A stretch of DNA of 64,000 nucleotides from Formosa algae (GTDB lineage: Bacteria; Bacteroidota; Bacteroidia; Flavobacteriales; Flavobacteriaceae): the NCBI RefSeq assembly GCF_001439665.1, contig NZ_LMAK01000006.1, positions 62,001-126,000 of the forward strand. The letters are read 5' to 3'. Below the pieces are notes generated by a model. The model had not been told where the DNA came from and made no database searches. It worked only from the letters and a program-made list of their open reading frames with translations. The stretch's first letter is position 1; every line of letters starts with the position of its first letter. Below, piece by piece: positions 1 through 10,428 of this stretch. The translations under genes were made by a program, and so were the position numbers.

Positions 1-199
1 TTACAGGTACGTCTCGGCCATCGATTTCGATACCATGACGCTGTTTTCTGTCTATAGCTTTCTGAGTTAAAATACTAGTTGGATTAGCTATAGAAGCCTC
101 TACATCGCTTTTATCAGAAAAATAAACCCAAGCATCTTCTTGCCCAAATACTTGAAGCTGAAATCCAATACATATTATAAATAACCATTTATATGACAT
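1..199 (-). CDS. S8 family (subtilisin-like) serine peptidase, N-terminal fragment
   Basis: Only the first 66 codons are in the window; the gene runs off the left edge. It opens with ATG at 199 and a signal peptide (MSYKWLFIICIGFQLQVFGQ), so the product is exported. The following residues (AWVYFSDKSDVEASI, then ILTQKAIDRKQRHGI and IDGRDVPV) resemble the propeptide region of secreted subtilases of Flavobacteriaceae, which I recall lying beside mnmA in that family. The catalytic Asp/His/Ser are outside the window, so the call rests on N-terminal resemblance and neighbourhood. The start lies 12 nt after the mnmA stop on the same strand, so the two are probably co-transcribed. Confidence 0.7.
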   Translation of the reverse strand, partial: MSYKWLFIICIGFQLQVFGQEDAWVYFSDKSDVEASIANPTSILTQKAIDRKQRHGIEIDGRDVPV

Positions 200-211
200 A
201 ACGGTTGTAAT

Positions 212-1399
212 TTAAGAAATTACTCCAGAACCTACTAATTCATCTTCTAAATACCAAGCTACAAATTGTCCTTCCGTAATGGCAGATTGAGGTGCTTCAA
301 ACTCAACAAATAAGCCATTATCTACTTTATATAATATTGCTTTTTGTAATGGTTGTCTATAACGAATTCTCGCCATAACTTCCATAGTTTGATTTTGTTC
401 TAATTTTAAATCTTCTCGAATCCAATGTTCTTCTTCATTGGTCACAAATAAAGCCGATTTAAATAACCCTGGATGTGAATGACCTTGTCCGGTGTAAATA
501 ACATTTTCGTTAACATCGGTATCAATAACAAATAAAGGTTCTACTGTACCACCAACACCTAAGCCTTTACGCTGACCTTTGGTAAAGTAATGAGCGCCTT
601 GATGTTTCCCTACAATCTTCCCGTCGGAAACAGCATAGGTTTTCTTAGTTGTTAAGTACTTAAGCTCTTCTAATTTTGAAGCAAATTTTGTTTGTGTATT
701 GCGATAGAAATTTTGATCCTTATCCACTTCAACAATCACCCCTGTTTTAGGTTTAAGTTGTTGCTGAAGAAATTCTGGTAAGCGTACTTTCCCAATAAAA
801 CATAAACCTTGAGAGTCTTTTTTATCGGCTGTAACTAAATCTAATTCTGCTGCTATTTTACGAACTTCAGGTTTCGTTAATTCCCCTATTGGAAATAACG
901 CCTTCGCTAATTGATCTTGAGATAATTGACATAAAAAGTAGGACTGATCTTTATTACCATCTACACCCGCTAGGAGCTGATATGTTTCATCTTCGCCAGC
1001 ATTAAGAATCCCTTTTCTACAATAATGTCCTGTTGCTACATAATCTGCGCCTAGGTCTAATGCTATTTTCATAAAGACATCAAACTTAATCTCACGATTA
1101 CAAAGCACATCCGGATTTGGTGTACGCCCGTTTTCATATTCCTTGAACATATAATCTACAATACGTTCTTTATACTGCTCACTTAAGTCTACAGTTTGGA
1201 AAGGAATACCCAACTTTTCTGCCACTAACATGGCATCATTACTATCGTCTAACCACGGACATTCGTCTGAAATCGTTACAGAGTCGTCGTGCCAATTTTT
1301 CATAAATAGCCCGATAACTTCATAGCCTTGTTGCTGTAAAATATATGCTGCAACACTAGAGTCTACGCCTCCCGAAAGTCCAACAATTACTCGTTTCAT
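212..1399 (-). CDS. mnmA: tRNA-specific 2-thiouridylase MnmA
   Basis: Cytoplasmic enzyme that thiolates U34 of the Lys, Glu and Gln tRNAs (s2U34), using ATP to adenylate the base and a relayed persulfide as sulfur source. The N-terminus has the PP-loop GLSGGVDSS (residues 7-15). The two catalytic cysteines are present as C100 in [12 protein letters not shown] and C200 in SQGLCFIGK. The usual tRNA-recognition signature GHYCRKG and the C-terminal beta-barrel ([13 protein letters not shown] onward) follow. At 395 aa it has normal family length. It is the distal partner of the MORN-repeat gene upstream, but a terminator-like hairpin separates them; the S8 peptidase follows by 12 nt. Confidence 0.97.
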   Translation of the reverse strand: MKRVIVGLSGGVDSSVAAYILQQQGYEVIGLFMKNWHDDSVTISDECPWLDDSNDAMLVAEKLGIPFQTVDLSEQYKERIVDYMFKEYENGRTPNPDVLCNREIKFDVFMKIALDLGADYVATGHYCRKGILNAGEDETYQLLAGVDGNKDQSYFLCQLSQDQLAKALFPIGELTKPEVRKIAAELDLVTADKKDSQGLCFIGKVRLPEFLQQQLKPKTGVIVEVDKDQNFYRNTQTKFASKLEELKYLTTKKTYAVSDGKIVGKHQGAHYFTKGQRKGLGVGGTVEPLFVIDTDVNENVIYTGQGHSHPGLFKSALFVTNEEEHWIREDLKLEQNQTMEVMARIRYRQPLQKAILYKVDNGLFVEFEAPQSAITEGQFVAWYLEDELVGSGVIS

Positions 1400-1435
1400 G
1401 TGTTATAATGTATTACATGCAATATTATGCATGAT

Positions 1436-1474
1436 AAAAAACGTACTGTAAACACGCGTTTAAACAGTCCGTTT
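1436..1474 (-). terminator. intrinsic terminator after the MORN-repeat gene
   Basis: On the minus strand this is a three-part stem (AAACG, ACTGT and AAAC paired with GTTT, ACAGT and CGTTT, with one- to two-nt bulges) around a GCGT loop, followed by a run of T. It begins 8 nt past the stop of the gene at 1483-2181 and precedes mnmA. Confidence 0.7.
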
Positions 1475-1482
1475 GTACTCTT

Positions 1483-2181
1483 TTATTGTTTCGCAGGATT
1501 TTTACTATAGTTGGTATAATCCTTTGTTTCATCTAATTCCCCGTCTTTATAAAAATTCCAAAGACCATCTTTTTTATCATTTTTAAAAGCGCCTTCTGCA
1601 ACTAGATTTCCGTCTAAGTCGTAATATTTAGACATCCCTTGCAATTTATCGTTTACATAAATAAACTCTTTTAAAACAATTTCTTTTTCTGAATACCAAG
1701 TCGATTTTCCCTCTAACTTTCCATTCTTATAAAAAGCACGTTCTGCAATTTTCCCATTATCGTAAAACACCAAACGTTCTCCCTCTAATTTACCGTTATT
1801 ATTATACGTTTCGGTAATCATGATTTTGTCTGAATTTTTATGGAAGTATTGCCAATCCCCCATATATAATTTGCCTTTCATTTTCCCTTTACTAATTACT
1901 TTTTTAAGGGACGATAAGAATTGAACTTCTGCAATATCACTATTAGCATCAAACTCTTTAATAGCAGTTAACACCGGTTTATTTCCTATTTTTTTATAAA
2001 ACTTAAAAGTTCCGACTTCTTTACCATGGGAAAACTGACCTTCGTAACGAAGTACTTTAGTACCCTCGAAATTCTTTTTCCAAACACCATCACGTTTTCC
2101 GTTGGCGTCTAATTGATTTATACTTTGTGCCATTACGGTTCCAACAACACATATTAATAAGATTGATAATAACTTTTTCAT
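1483..2181 (-). CDS. secreted MORN-repeat (YwqK-like) protein
   Basis: Protein of 232 aa whose best start is the ATG at 2181, giving the signal peptide MKKLLSILLICVVGTVMAQ; an upstream in-frame extension would bury this signal. The mature part is built of repeated YxNGKLxGxxxxYxxxG units (for example YNNNGKLEGERLVFYDNGK, FYKNGKLEGKSTWY and FKNDKKDGLWNFYKDGEL), the MORN_2 type. Databases often label such proteins 'YwqK family antitoxin', but nothing here suggests a toxin-antitoxin pair. A periplasmic or surface location is inferred; the function is unknown. It is bounded by terminators on both sides, so it is probably monocistronic. Confidence 0.85.
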   Translation of the reverse strand: MKKLLSILLICVVGTVMAQSINQLDANGKRDGVWKKNFEGTKVLRYEGQFSHGKEVGTFKFYKKIGNKPVLTAIKEFDANSDIAEVQFLSSLKKVISKGKMKGKLYMGDWQYFHKNSDKIMITETYNNNGKLEGERLVFYDNGKIAERAFYKNGKLEGKSTWYSEKEIVLKEFIYVNDKLQGMSKYYDLDGNLVAEGAFKNDKKDGLWNFYKDGELDETKDYTNYSKNPAKQ

Positions 2182-2224
2182 AAGACTATAACGTATAACT
2201 TTTATAAAAATTACAAGTAACAAA

Positions 2225-2248
2225 AAAGCTGCCAATTAAGGCAGCTTT
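2225..2248 (-). terminator. intrinsic terminator of yidC
   Basis: Perfect 9-bp stem AAAGCTGCC / GGCAGCTTT with the 6-nt loop AATTAA, immediately after the yidC stop on the minus strand, followed by TTTTTTG in that direction. Confidence 0.92.
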
Positions 2249-2251
2249 GAA

Positions 2252-4153
2252 TTATTTTTTACGGTTTTGAGATTGTTTTTGCTGTTCTGCCTGCTCCATC
2301 ATATCTTTCATTTTCTTCTGAAAACGATTCTCCTTTTTGGGCTTCTTTTTATTCTCTTGAATTTTAGCATGAATTTTATCTTCATCAATAATGAAATTTT
2401 TGATCACCAACATAATTCCTATTGTAATTAAGTTAGAGATAAAGTAATACAAACTTAAACCAGAGGCATAATTATTAAAGAATACTAACATCATTAATGG
2501 AGAGAAATAAATCATATATTTCATCATTTTCCCCATATCTGGCATTCCTTCTTGTGTAGGCTGTGATGCCGCTTGTTGTCCTGTGGTCATTTTCATATAA
2601 AAGAAGATGGCTACAGAAGCTAAAATTGGAAACAAACTAATATGGTCTCCATAGAAAGGAATTTTAAAAGGTAATTCTGCAATGGTATCATAAGATGATA
2701 AATCTTCTGCCCAAAGGAAACTTTTGTGTCTTAAATCGAATGCAGATGGAAAGAACTGAAACAAGGCATAGAACACAGGTATTTGCAGCAATCCGGGCAA
2801 ACATCCTGCCATAGGACTGGCTCCTGCTTTACTATACAACGCCATTGTTTCTTGTTGTTTTTTCATGGCATTATCCTTATACTTCTCGTTAATCTCGTTA
2901 ATTTCTGGTTTCAGAATTTTCATCTTCGCCTGAGATAGGTACGATTTATAAGTTACTGGAGACATTACTATTCTTACTAAAATTGTCATTACAATAATGG
3001 CAAATCCATAAGGCATCAATCCACTTAAAAAGGCAAATACTGGTACAAATACGTAACGGTTAATCCATCCAAAAATACCCCAACCAAATGGAATACTATC
3101 GTCTAAACTATACTCGTATTGCTTTAACACAGTATTATCTGTAGGTCCAAAATAGAATTTTAAAGGCGCATTAATTTCTCCACCTTCAACTGCCAAAGGC
3201 ACTGTAGATTCGTATAATTTGGTAAATTCCGCATCATCATCATCTTTTTCCAGTAAGTTTTCTGAAATTAAATCAGCTGTTTTAAATGGCTTTTGAGTCA
3301 CTAAAATTGAACTAAAGAAATGCTGTCTGTAAGATAACCAAGTTACATCTTCTTCAACATCATCGTCGTCACTTGTCGGACTTAATTTATCAATTTTTCC
3401 ACCATCGTGTTGGTACGTTAAACGTGTGTAACGATTTTCGTATTCAACACTTTTATCGCCACGATACATTTTTTGTTTCCAGTTTAAATTAACATCTTGA
3501 GTACTGTTAATTACATCGCTTAAACCTTGAGAACGAATCGTGAAATCCATCATGTAGTTATCTGGTTTCAGTTCGTAACGGTATTCTAAGAACTTAGACT
3601 CAGACACCTTCAGTTTCATAGACACTACTGTGTTTGCACCGTTCTTAGAAATTGTAGGTTGAAAATATAAATCTTGTGTATTTAAAACACGGCTATCTGT
3701 AGTATTAAAATTGATGTTGAAAGCTGCACTCTTATCTTTTATAAGGTAAACAGGAAGCGAATCGTAATTATCGAATTTTTTAAGTCTAATTTCAGAAAGG
3801 AATCCTCCTTTGTTACTAAACTTTAGATCGAATAATTCTGTTTCAACTTCTGTAACATTATTCGTTGCAGATGGTAATGTAGAAGAATAAGCAAAGGCTC
3901 CTAACTTGTTTTTAAGTCCAACTAATTGTAAAGAATCTGTTGCAGATGCTACTGAAAAATCTTCTGAAGACGTTTCTAGAGTATCATCCTTAACATTAGC
4001 TTTTTTCTCAGCTTCAACTTGTTCTTGTTTTGCTTGCTCCTGAGCTTCTAACTCTTCTGGAGTTGGCTGATTTTGCCAAAGCATAAACATCAAAATTCCA
4101 AAGATTAGGACAAATCCTATGACCGAGTTTAGGTCTAATTTCTTTTCTTCCAT
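2252..4153 (-). CDS. yidC: membrane protein insertase YidC
   Basis: Inserts and folds inner-membrane proteins, alone or with SecYEG. The 633-aa sequence has an N-terminal membrane anchor (about residues 12-28), an acidic linker, a large periplasmic beta-sandwich domain (about 90-350) and the conserved membrane core from about 365. The core contains the groove arginine in ILVRIVMSPVTYKSYLSQ, the cytoplasmic coiled hairpin (KILKPEINEINEKYKDNAMK) and PMAGCLPGLLQIPVFYALF. The C-terminus is a lysine-rich tail suited to ribosome contact (KKKPKKENRFQKKMKD). It lies 112 nt downstream of pyrG on the same strand and ends in a strong terminator. Confidence 0.98.
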   Translation of the reverse strand: MEEKKLDLNSVIGFVLIFGILMFMLWQNQPTPEELEAQEQAKQEQVEAEKKANVKDDTLETSSEDFSVASATDSLQLVGLKNKLGAFAYSSTLPSATNNVTEVETELFDLKFSNKGGFLSEIRLKKFDNYDSLPVYLIKDKSAAFNINFNTTDSRVLNTQDLYFQPTISKNGANTVVSMKLKVSESKFLEYRYELKPDNYMMDFTIRSQGLSDVINSTQDVNLNWKQKMYRGDKSVEYENRYTRLTYQHDGGKIDKLSPTSDDDDVEEDVTWLSYRQHFFSSILVTQKPFKTADLISENLLEKDDDDAEFTKLYESTVPLAVEGGEINAPLKFYFGPTDNTVLKQYEYSLDDSIPFGWGIFGWINRYVFVPVFAFLSGLMPYGFAIIVMTILVRIVMSPVTYKSYLSQAKMKILKPEINEINEKYKDNAMKKQQETMALYSKAGASPMAGCLPGLLQIPVFYALFQFFPSAFDLRHKSFLWAEDLSSYDTIAELPFKIPFYGDHISLFPILASVAIFFYMKMTTGQQAASQPTQEGMPDMGKMMKYMIYFSPLMMLVFFNNYASGLSLYYFISNLITIGIMLVIKNFIIDEDKIHAKIQENKKKPKKENRFQKKMKDMMEQAEQQKQSQNRKK

Positions 4154-4226
4154 TTAATTATATTCTAGGTATAAAATGAAACCGCACAGATTGGTCTGAA
4201 AGGTTTCGTAGTATGAGTAAGCTACT

Positions 4227-4265
4227 CAAAAAGGTGACCACAATTTAAATTATGACAATGTGGCA

Positions 4266-4266
<1 letters not shown>
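4227..4266 (-). terminator. possible terminator of pyrG
   Basis: The hairpin GTGCCACA / TGTGGTCAC (one bulged base, 16-nt AT-rich loop) begins on the last base of the pyrG stop codon, and CCTTTTTG follows on the minus strand. The large loop and short T run make it weaker than the other terminators here; yidC read-through is possible. Confidence 0.45.
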
Positions 4267-5888
<1,622 letters not shown>

Positions 5889-5899
5889 TTAAACGCAGG

Positions 5900-5907
5900 C
5901 AAATTTA
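5900..5907 (-). promoter_or_regulatory. -7 promoter element for pyrG
   Basis: Reads TAAATTTG on the minus strand, a full match to the Bacteroidota -7 consensus TAnnTTTG, 21 nt upstream of the pyrG ATG. A TTG at 5922-5924 lies 14 nt further upstream, shorter than the usual spacing, so only the -7 box is supported. Confidence 0.5.
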
Positions 5908-6174
5908 CAAAGAACTATTGACAATTAAGTACGGATATCTATATTAATTCCGATTAAAACATAAACATCTTAAAAGCTGCTTTCTTAACCTTAATCCATT
6001 TCTAACGTACTATAATCAAACACATTACTGCAACATCTAATAAAAGCGAATAAATATCATTAAAGTTTTTAACAACTTAGTAAACTCTATAAGGCTTTTC
6101 ATTTTAGATATTACAAACCTAAATGCGAAGGAGGTTTTCTATAAAGATTATAAAATAATCTTCTAAATACGCGC

Positions 6175-6420
6175 TTAAGTGATACGCTTAGGATTGGGGT
6201 ATTTTTGTTTTATATTCCGAATTAAATCTTCTAGTCCGTTAAGTTTCAATTCGTAAACCATTTTAAGCTGGTCGCCTATTTTTCCTTTAGGAAATCCTTT
6301 ATTATTGTACCACACAATATAAAACTCGGGCAAGTCTATTAAATAGCGGTGTTTATATTTTCCGAAAGGCATTTTAGTATGTGCCAACTCAATTAAGAGA
6401 TCTCGATTAAGTTGATCCAT
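6175..6420 (-). CDS. DUF3820 family protein
   Basis: Small cytoplasmic protein of 81 aa with the family pattern TKMPFGKYKHRYLIDLPEFY, then VWYNNKGFPKGKIGDQL and ELKLNGLEDLIR. Members are sometimes called 'quorum-sensing-regulated virulence factor', but the motif (small-fold FGKYK...LIDLPEYYxxW) also occurs as a C-terminal module in exonucleases, and a related stretch closes the exonuclease at 23313-24089. The molecular role is not established. It is the last gene of the bshC-to-OsmC run, 50 nt after OsmC. A TATTTTTG box at 6435-6442 could give it its own promoter. Confidence 0.85.
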   Translation of the reverse strand: MDQLNRDLLIELAHTKMPFGKYKHRYLIDLPEFYIVWYNNKGFPKGKIGDQLKMVYELKLNGLEDLIRNIKQKYPNPKRIT

Positions 6421-6470
6421 AATATAGTATTAGTCAAAAATAAATTAAATCCTGAAAGATAAAGTCGTTT

Positions 6471-6875
6471 CTATGACTTCCAATTAAACGTTATCACTTT
6501 TTCTATATCTGGGTGTAAACTATAGTGTACAGGACATGTATTTGCAGTATGTTCTAATATTTTACGTGTTTTATCTTCTGCAGCAATAGGAAAATGAAAC
6601 ACGACTTCTATTTTAGAAATGCGTCTTGGATCTGTAGACATGTGTTTTGTGACAGCCGCTGTTGTACCTTCCATATTATAATCCAAACCACTAGCTTTAA
6701 TCCCCATAACAGTCATCATACAACTTGCAAGTCCTGTAGCAACAGTATCTGTTGGCGAAAAAGCCTCGCCTTTACCATTATTATCTACAGGAGCATCTGT
6801 AACATAAGTGTTTCCAGATTGGATATGTATATTTTCGGTACGTAAACCACCAAGATAAGTTACTTTAGAAGTCAT
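6471..6875 (-). CDS. OsmC family peroxide-reducing protein
   Basis: OsmC/Ohr-fold protein of 134 aa. The family reduces organic hydroperoxides through a pair of cysteines. Here they are the Cys in TGLASCMMTVMGIKA (about residue 52) and the Cys in ANTCPVHYSLHPDIEK (about residue 114). The closing motif CPVHYSLHPD is typical of the YhfA/OsmC branch rather than Ohr. The start is 4 nt after the stop of the LysM gene, so the two are almost certainly co-transcribed. It fits with the many thiol-redox genes of the window, including bacillithiol synthesis upstream in the same run. Confidence 0.93.
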   Translation of the reverse strand: MTSKVTYLGGLRTENIHIQSGNTYVTDAPVDNNGKGEAFSPTDTVATGLASCMMTVMGIKASGLDYNMEGTTAAVTKHMSTDPRRISKIEVVFHFPIAAEDKTRKILEHTANTCPVHYSLHPDIEKVITFNWKS

Positions 6876-6879
6876 ATTT

Positions 6880-8805
6880 TTATTTTTTTACTTCAACTAT
6901 TTTTAAGTCTTCGTATTGTAATAAATACACCGTATCGTTATAATACCCACCAAAAGGAGTCTTTTTATACTCGAATTTATTTTCAATATATTCTGTTAAA
7001 GGTGCAACTGTTGCAGAGCTATACAAATCTGTAGATGTTGCCAATCTTAATACCACATCCATAGTAATATCAAATCCTCTTACAGCAACTTTATCAGGAG
7101 TTACGCCATAAGCATCTGTGTACGATTTTATAAATCCGTTATTCATATCGTCGTCAAATGATTTGGATATTGAAGCAAAGTGAAAATGTAAATTAGATAA
7201 GTGATGATTAGATACTTCACTGTTTTCAAAAGCACTATTAAAATCTGTTGTTGCCAACACAATTTCAATTTTATCTGAATTCAGGGTATTTAAATTTCCG
7301 ACAACATTAGATGCAAATCCTGAGTCTTCCGTTTCAATAAACACAACATTTTTTCCAGGTTTTAAATATTTTGAAACATCTTCCATACGGATATAATAGC
7401 CTTCTTTTCCGTCTTTATCTTTTCGAGAGCGTACAACTTTTGCTAAAGGAAATGCCGATTTTAATGCTGCATTTTTAGACTCACTTTTTGAATCGAAAAT
7501 AAGAATAGTATTTACCAAACTATCGCGTTGTTTAAAATAATTTACAACCTTATTTTTTAATAAATCTTCACTAGGTCGCGATTGAAACACATTATTGGTT
7601 AATGTTACATTTTTAGTAATCGGAGACACTACTGGCACATTATAAGTACTTAACCTTTCGGCAGTATACTCTACAGTATTTTGTGATAGCGGACCAATAA
7701 CAGCATCTAAGTTTTCAAAATTATGCTGACTTATTAATTCACTTATAGTACTTGTTTTATTTTCAGTATCGTAAACATCTACCTTAACAGATATGCCTAA
7801 AGCTTTTAGAGAATCTAAAGCCATAATTACTCCTGTTTGGAATTCTAGAGCAAAATTTAAATACCCATCTTTTCGAACCTGGTTGATAGTCCCTTGAATA
7901 GAATCAAAACGTACTTGATTTAATTTAAAAGGCATTAAAACAGCAATGTGTTTTGTACCCGAATTAAATTGACTTTTAGATAAATTGGAAACTGCTAGAG
8001 TTTGCTCTGAAATCATTCCAGAAACTTCATTATAGTTTTTTTTAGGTACACGTAGCACCATACCCGCCTTTAAGTCTGAACCTACTAAATCAGGATTTAA
8101 TGCTTCAAGTTCTTCTTTTTCTAAACCTAATTTCACCTTTAAGCGGTAAAAACCTTCTTTAGGTTGTACCTCGTAATAATTATAGTCATTCTCGACTACT
8201 TTCTCATGCGTGTCTGGAATATTAGGAACTTGTAGAGTATCTCCTACTTTTAAAACTTCTGGTATATCTGGATTTAAAGCTTCTAAATCTTCAACAGTAA
8301 TTCCAAATTTATAAGCCACACGCCATTTACCTTCTTTAGGCAATACCACATAAGGTTTGGTTAAATCTACTGCAGTAGAAACTTCTGCTAAGATTTGTTT
8401 GGTCTCGAAAATAGGAATTCTAATCTTAGTCCCTTTTTTTAACGGTTCTGAATACAGAAATACATTTGCTTTCTTAATATCATCTGCCGTGACTTTATAA
8501 TCGTTTGCTATACCGTAAAGCGTTTGTTTACGTTTTACACGATGTTGTTTATAGCCCGTAATTTCTTTAACAGTTGCTAATTCTGCTTGAACCTCTGTTT
8601 TAGGAATAATTAAAACCATATTGGCTCTTAATCCATTTTTAGCATCAGGATTTAAAGCATATATATCGTTTACAGTAATCTTATACTCTTTAGCAATACC
8701 CTCTATTTTTTCACCTTCTTTTACTTTATGCGTTTTGTAATTTTGAGCAAAGACATGCCCAGTTACCATTAAAAGTAATGCTAAAACGACTAAAAACTTT
8801 TTCAT
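6880..8805 (-). CDS. secreted multi-LysM protein with periplasmic-binding-protein-like C-terminus
   Basis: Protein of 641 aa with a signal peptide ending near TGHVFAQ. Four LysM-like units follow at about 22-70, 85-134, 151-195 and 209-254, each ending in a NxxL..G..L.IP pattern (for example NPDAKNGLRANMVLIIPK). The units point to peptidoglycan binding. From about residue 285 (HIAVLMPFKLNQV) the sequence looks like a type 1 periplasmic binding fold, as in amino-acid ABC substrate-binding proteins. No ABC transporter genes are nearby. By architecture it recalls LpoA-like cell-wall regulators, which is inference only. It lies 40 nt after guaA and 4 nt before osmC. Confidence 0.85.
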   Translation of the reverse strand: MKKFLVVLALLLMVTGHVFAQNYKTHKVKEGEKIEGIAKEYKITVNDIYALNPDAKNGLRANMVLIIPKTEVQAELATVKEITGYKQHRVKRKQTLYGIANDYKVTADDIKKANVFLYSEPLKKGTKIRIPIFETKQILAEVSTAVDLTKPYVVLPKEGKWRVAYKFGITVEDLEALNPDIPEVLKVGDTLQVPNIPDTHEKVVENDYNYYEVQPKEGFYRLKVKLGLEKEELEALNPDLVGSDLKAGMVLRVPKKNYNEVSGMISEQTLAVSNLSKSQFNSGTKHIAVLMPFKLNQVRFDSIQGTINQVRKDGYLNFALEFQTGVIMALDSLKALGISVKVDVYDTENKTSTISELISQHNFENLDAVIGPLSQNTVEYTAERLSTYNVPVVSPITKNVTLTNNVFQSRPSEDLLKNKVVNYFKQRDSLVNTILIFDSKSESKNAALKSAFPLAKVVRSRKDKDGKEGYYIRMEDVSKYLKPGKNVVFIETEDSGFASNVVGNLNTLNSDKIEIVLATTDFNSAFENSEVSNHHLSNLHFHFASISKSFDDDMNNGFIKSYTDAYGVTPDKVAVRGFDITMDVVLRLATSTDLYSSATVAPLTEYIENKFEYKKTPFGGYYNDTVYLLQYEDLKIVEVKK

Positions 8806-8845
8806 TCAATATGGTTTAATTCTAAAAAATTGATGTTTTATTATT

Positions 8846-10381
8846 CTATTCCCACTCTATAGTTGCAGGTGGTTTAGAGCTAATATCGTATACTACTCTA
8901 TTAACGCCTTTTACTTTATTTATTATATCGTTAGATGTTTTTTGCAGAAATGCATAAGGTAAATTTACCCAATCTGCAGTCATACCATCTGTACTTTCTA
9001 CGGCTCTAAGGGCAACACATTTTTCGTATGTACGCTCATCTCCCATAACACCAACACTATTAACAGGTAATAACATTGCGCCTGCTTGCCATACTTTATC
9101 GTATAAGCCCCATTCTTTTAATCCGTTAATAAAAATAGCATCAACTTCTTGTAAAATACGGACTTTTTCTGCAGTAATATCACCTAAAATACGAATTCCA
9201 AGTCCAGGACCAGGAAATGGATGACGTCCTAATAATTCTGGATCGATACCTAACGTTGCTCCAACACGTCTTACTTCATCTTTAAAAATAGCACGTAAAG
9301 GTTCTACAATTTTAAGTTTCATAAAGTCTGGTAATCCCCCTACATTATGATGACTTTTTATCGTTGCCGAAGGTCCGCCTGTAGCAGAAACACTTTCAAT
9401 AACATCCGGATAAATAGTTCCCTGAGCTAACCATTTTACATCGGTTAGTTTATGAGCTTCATCATCGAAAACTTCAATAAAAGAGTTCCCGATAGCTTTA
9501 CGTTTTTTCTCAGGATCTTCAATACCAGCTAATGCATCAAGAAAACGTTTAGAGGCATCTACACCTTTAACGTTAAGTCCCATGCCTTCGTATTGTTTTA
9601 AAACACTTTCAAATTCATTTTTACGTAATAACCCATTATTTACAAAAATGCAATACAGGTTTTTACCTATTGCTTTATTTAAAAGCACTGCAGCAACTGT
9701 AGAATCTACACCTCCTGACAATCCTAAAACCACTTTATCGTTTCCTACTTTAGCTTGAATAGCTTCTACCGTTTCTTCTACAAAAGAATCTGGTGTCCAA
9801 TCTTGATTAAGACCAGCAATGCTTACTAAAAAGTTTTGTAATAGTTGTTTCCCATCTGTAGAATGATATACTTCTGGGTGAAATTGAATCGCATAGGTTT
9901 CTTCACCTTCAATTTTATAAGCTGCATTTGCAACATCGTTTGTACTTGCAATTAAAACCCCATTTGTTGGCAATGATTTTATAGTATCACTATGACTCAT
10001 CCATACTTGGCTTCCTTCAGAAATATTTTTAAAAAAAGTTTCGTCTGGTTTTATATAAGACAAGTTTGCACGACCATACTCACGCGTACTAGAAGGCGCT
10101 ACTTCTCCTCCAGAAAAATGCGCTAAATATTGTGCACCATAACATACAGCCAATAATGGTTTTTTTGCACGGATATATTCTAATTCAGGGTGTAAGGCTG
10201 CTTCGCCTCGCACTGAATTAGGACTACCAGAAAGTATAACAGCTTTATAGCTCTCTATGTCGGTTGGAATTTTGTTGAATGGGTGTATTTCGGAGTAAAT
10301 GTTGAGTTCTCGAACTCTACGGGCAATAAGCTGAGTGTATTGCGATCCGAAGTCTAAAATTAATACCTTGTCGTGTTGCAT
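8846..10381 (-). CDS. guaA: GMP synthase (glutamine-hydrolysing)
   Basis: Converts XMP to GMP with glutamine and ATP. Residues 1-195 are the amidotransferase domain, with the nucleophile Cys80 in LLAVCYGAQ and the His/Glu pair in [10 protein letters not shown]. The ATP-pyrophosphatase domain begins near 200 with the PP-loop [11 protein letters not shown], and the dimerisation domain ends in the canonical KPPATIEWE. The start chosen is the ATG at 10381 ([12 protein letters not shown]); the TTG two codons upstream is an unlikely start. Length is 511 aa. A TAATTTTG box sits 3-11 nt upstream of this ATG, unusually close. The gene lies 47 nt behind the PLP decarboxylase on the same strand. Confidence 0.98.
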   Translation of the reverse strand: MQHDKVLILDFGSQYTQLIARRVRELNIYSEIHPFNKIPTDIESYKAVILSGSPNSVRGEAALHPELEYIRAKKPLLAVCYGAQYLAHFSGGEVAPSSTREYGRANLSYIKPDETFFKNISEGSQVWMSHSDTIKSLPTNGVLIASTNDVANAAYKIEGEETYAIQFHPEVYHSTDGKQLLQNFLVSIAGLNQDWTPDSFVEETVEAIQAKVGNDKVVLGLSGGVDSTVAAVLLNKAIGKNLYCIFVNNGLLRKNEFESVLKQYEGMGLNVKGVDASKRFLDALAGIEDPEKKRKAIGNSFIEVFDDEAHKLTDVKWLAQGTIYPDVIESVSATGGPSATIKSHHNVGGLPDFMKLKIVEPLRAIFKDEVRRVGATLGIDPELLGRHPFPGPGLGIRILGDITAEKVRILQEVDAIFINGLKEWGLYDKVWQAGAMLLPVNSVGVMGDERTYEKCVALRAVESTDGMTADWVNLPYAFLQKTSNDIINKVKGVNRVVYDISSKPPATIEWE

Positions 10382-10384
10382 GCG

Positions 10385-10392
10385 CAAAATTA
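10385..10392 (-). promoter_or_regulatory. -7-like box abutting the guaA start
   Basis: Reads TAATTTTG on the minus strand and matches TAnnTTTG, but its 3' end is only 3 nt from the ATG. If functional it would give an almost leaderless guaA transcript. It may equally be chance, since the upstream gene ends close by. Confidence 0.3.
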
Positions 10393-10428
10393 CTATTTAT
10401 ATTTTATTTGAAAAGTTTGAGGCAAACT

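Noticed and set aside
1483-2181. Toxin-antitoxin locus ('YwqK antitoxin')
   Set aside because: The label comes from the MORN-type family name; there is a signal peptide, no toxin gene and terminators on both sides.
6175-6420. Quorum-sensing virulence factor
   Set aside because: The DUF3820 label is historical; nothing in the neighbourhood supports quorum sensing.
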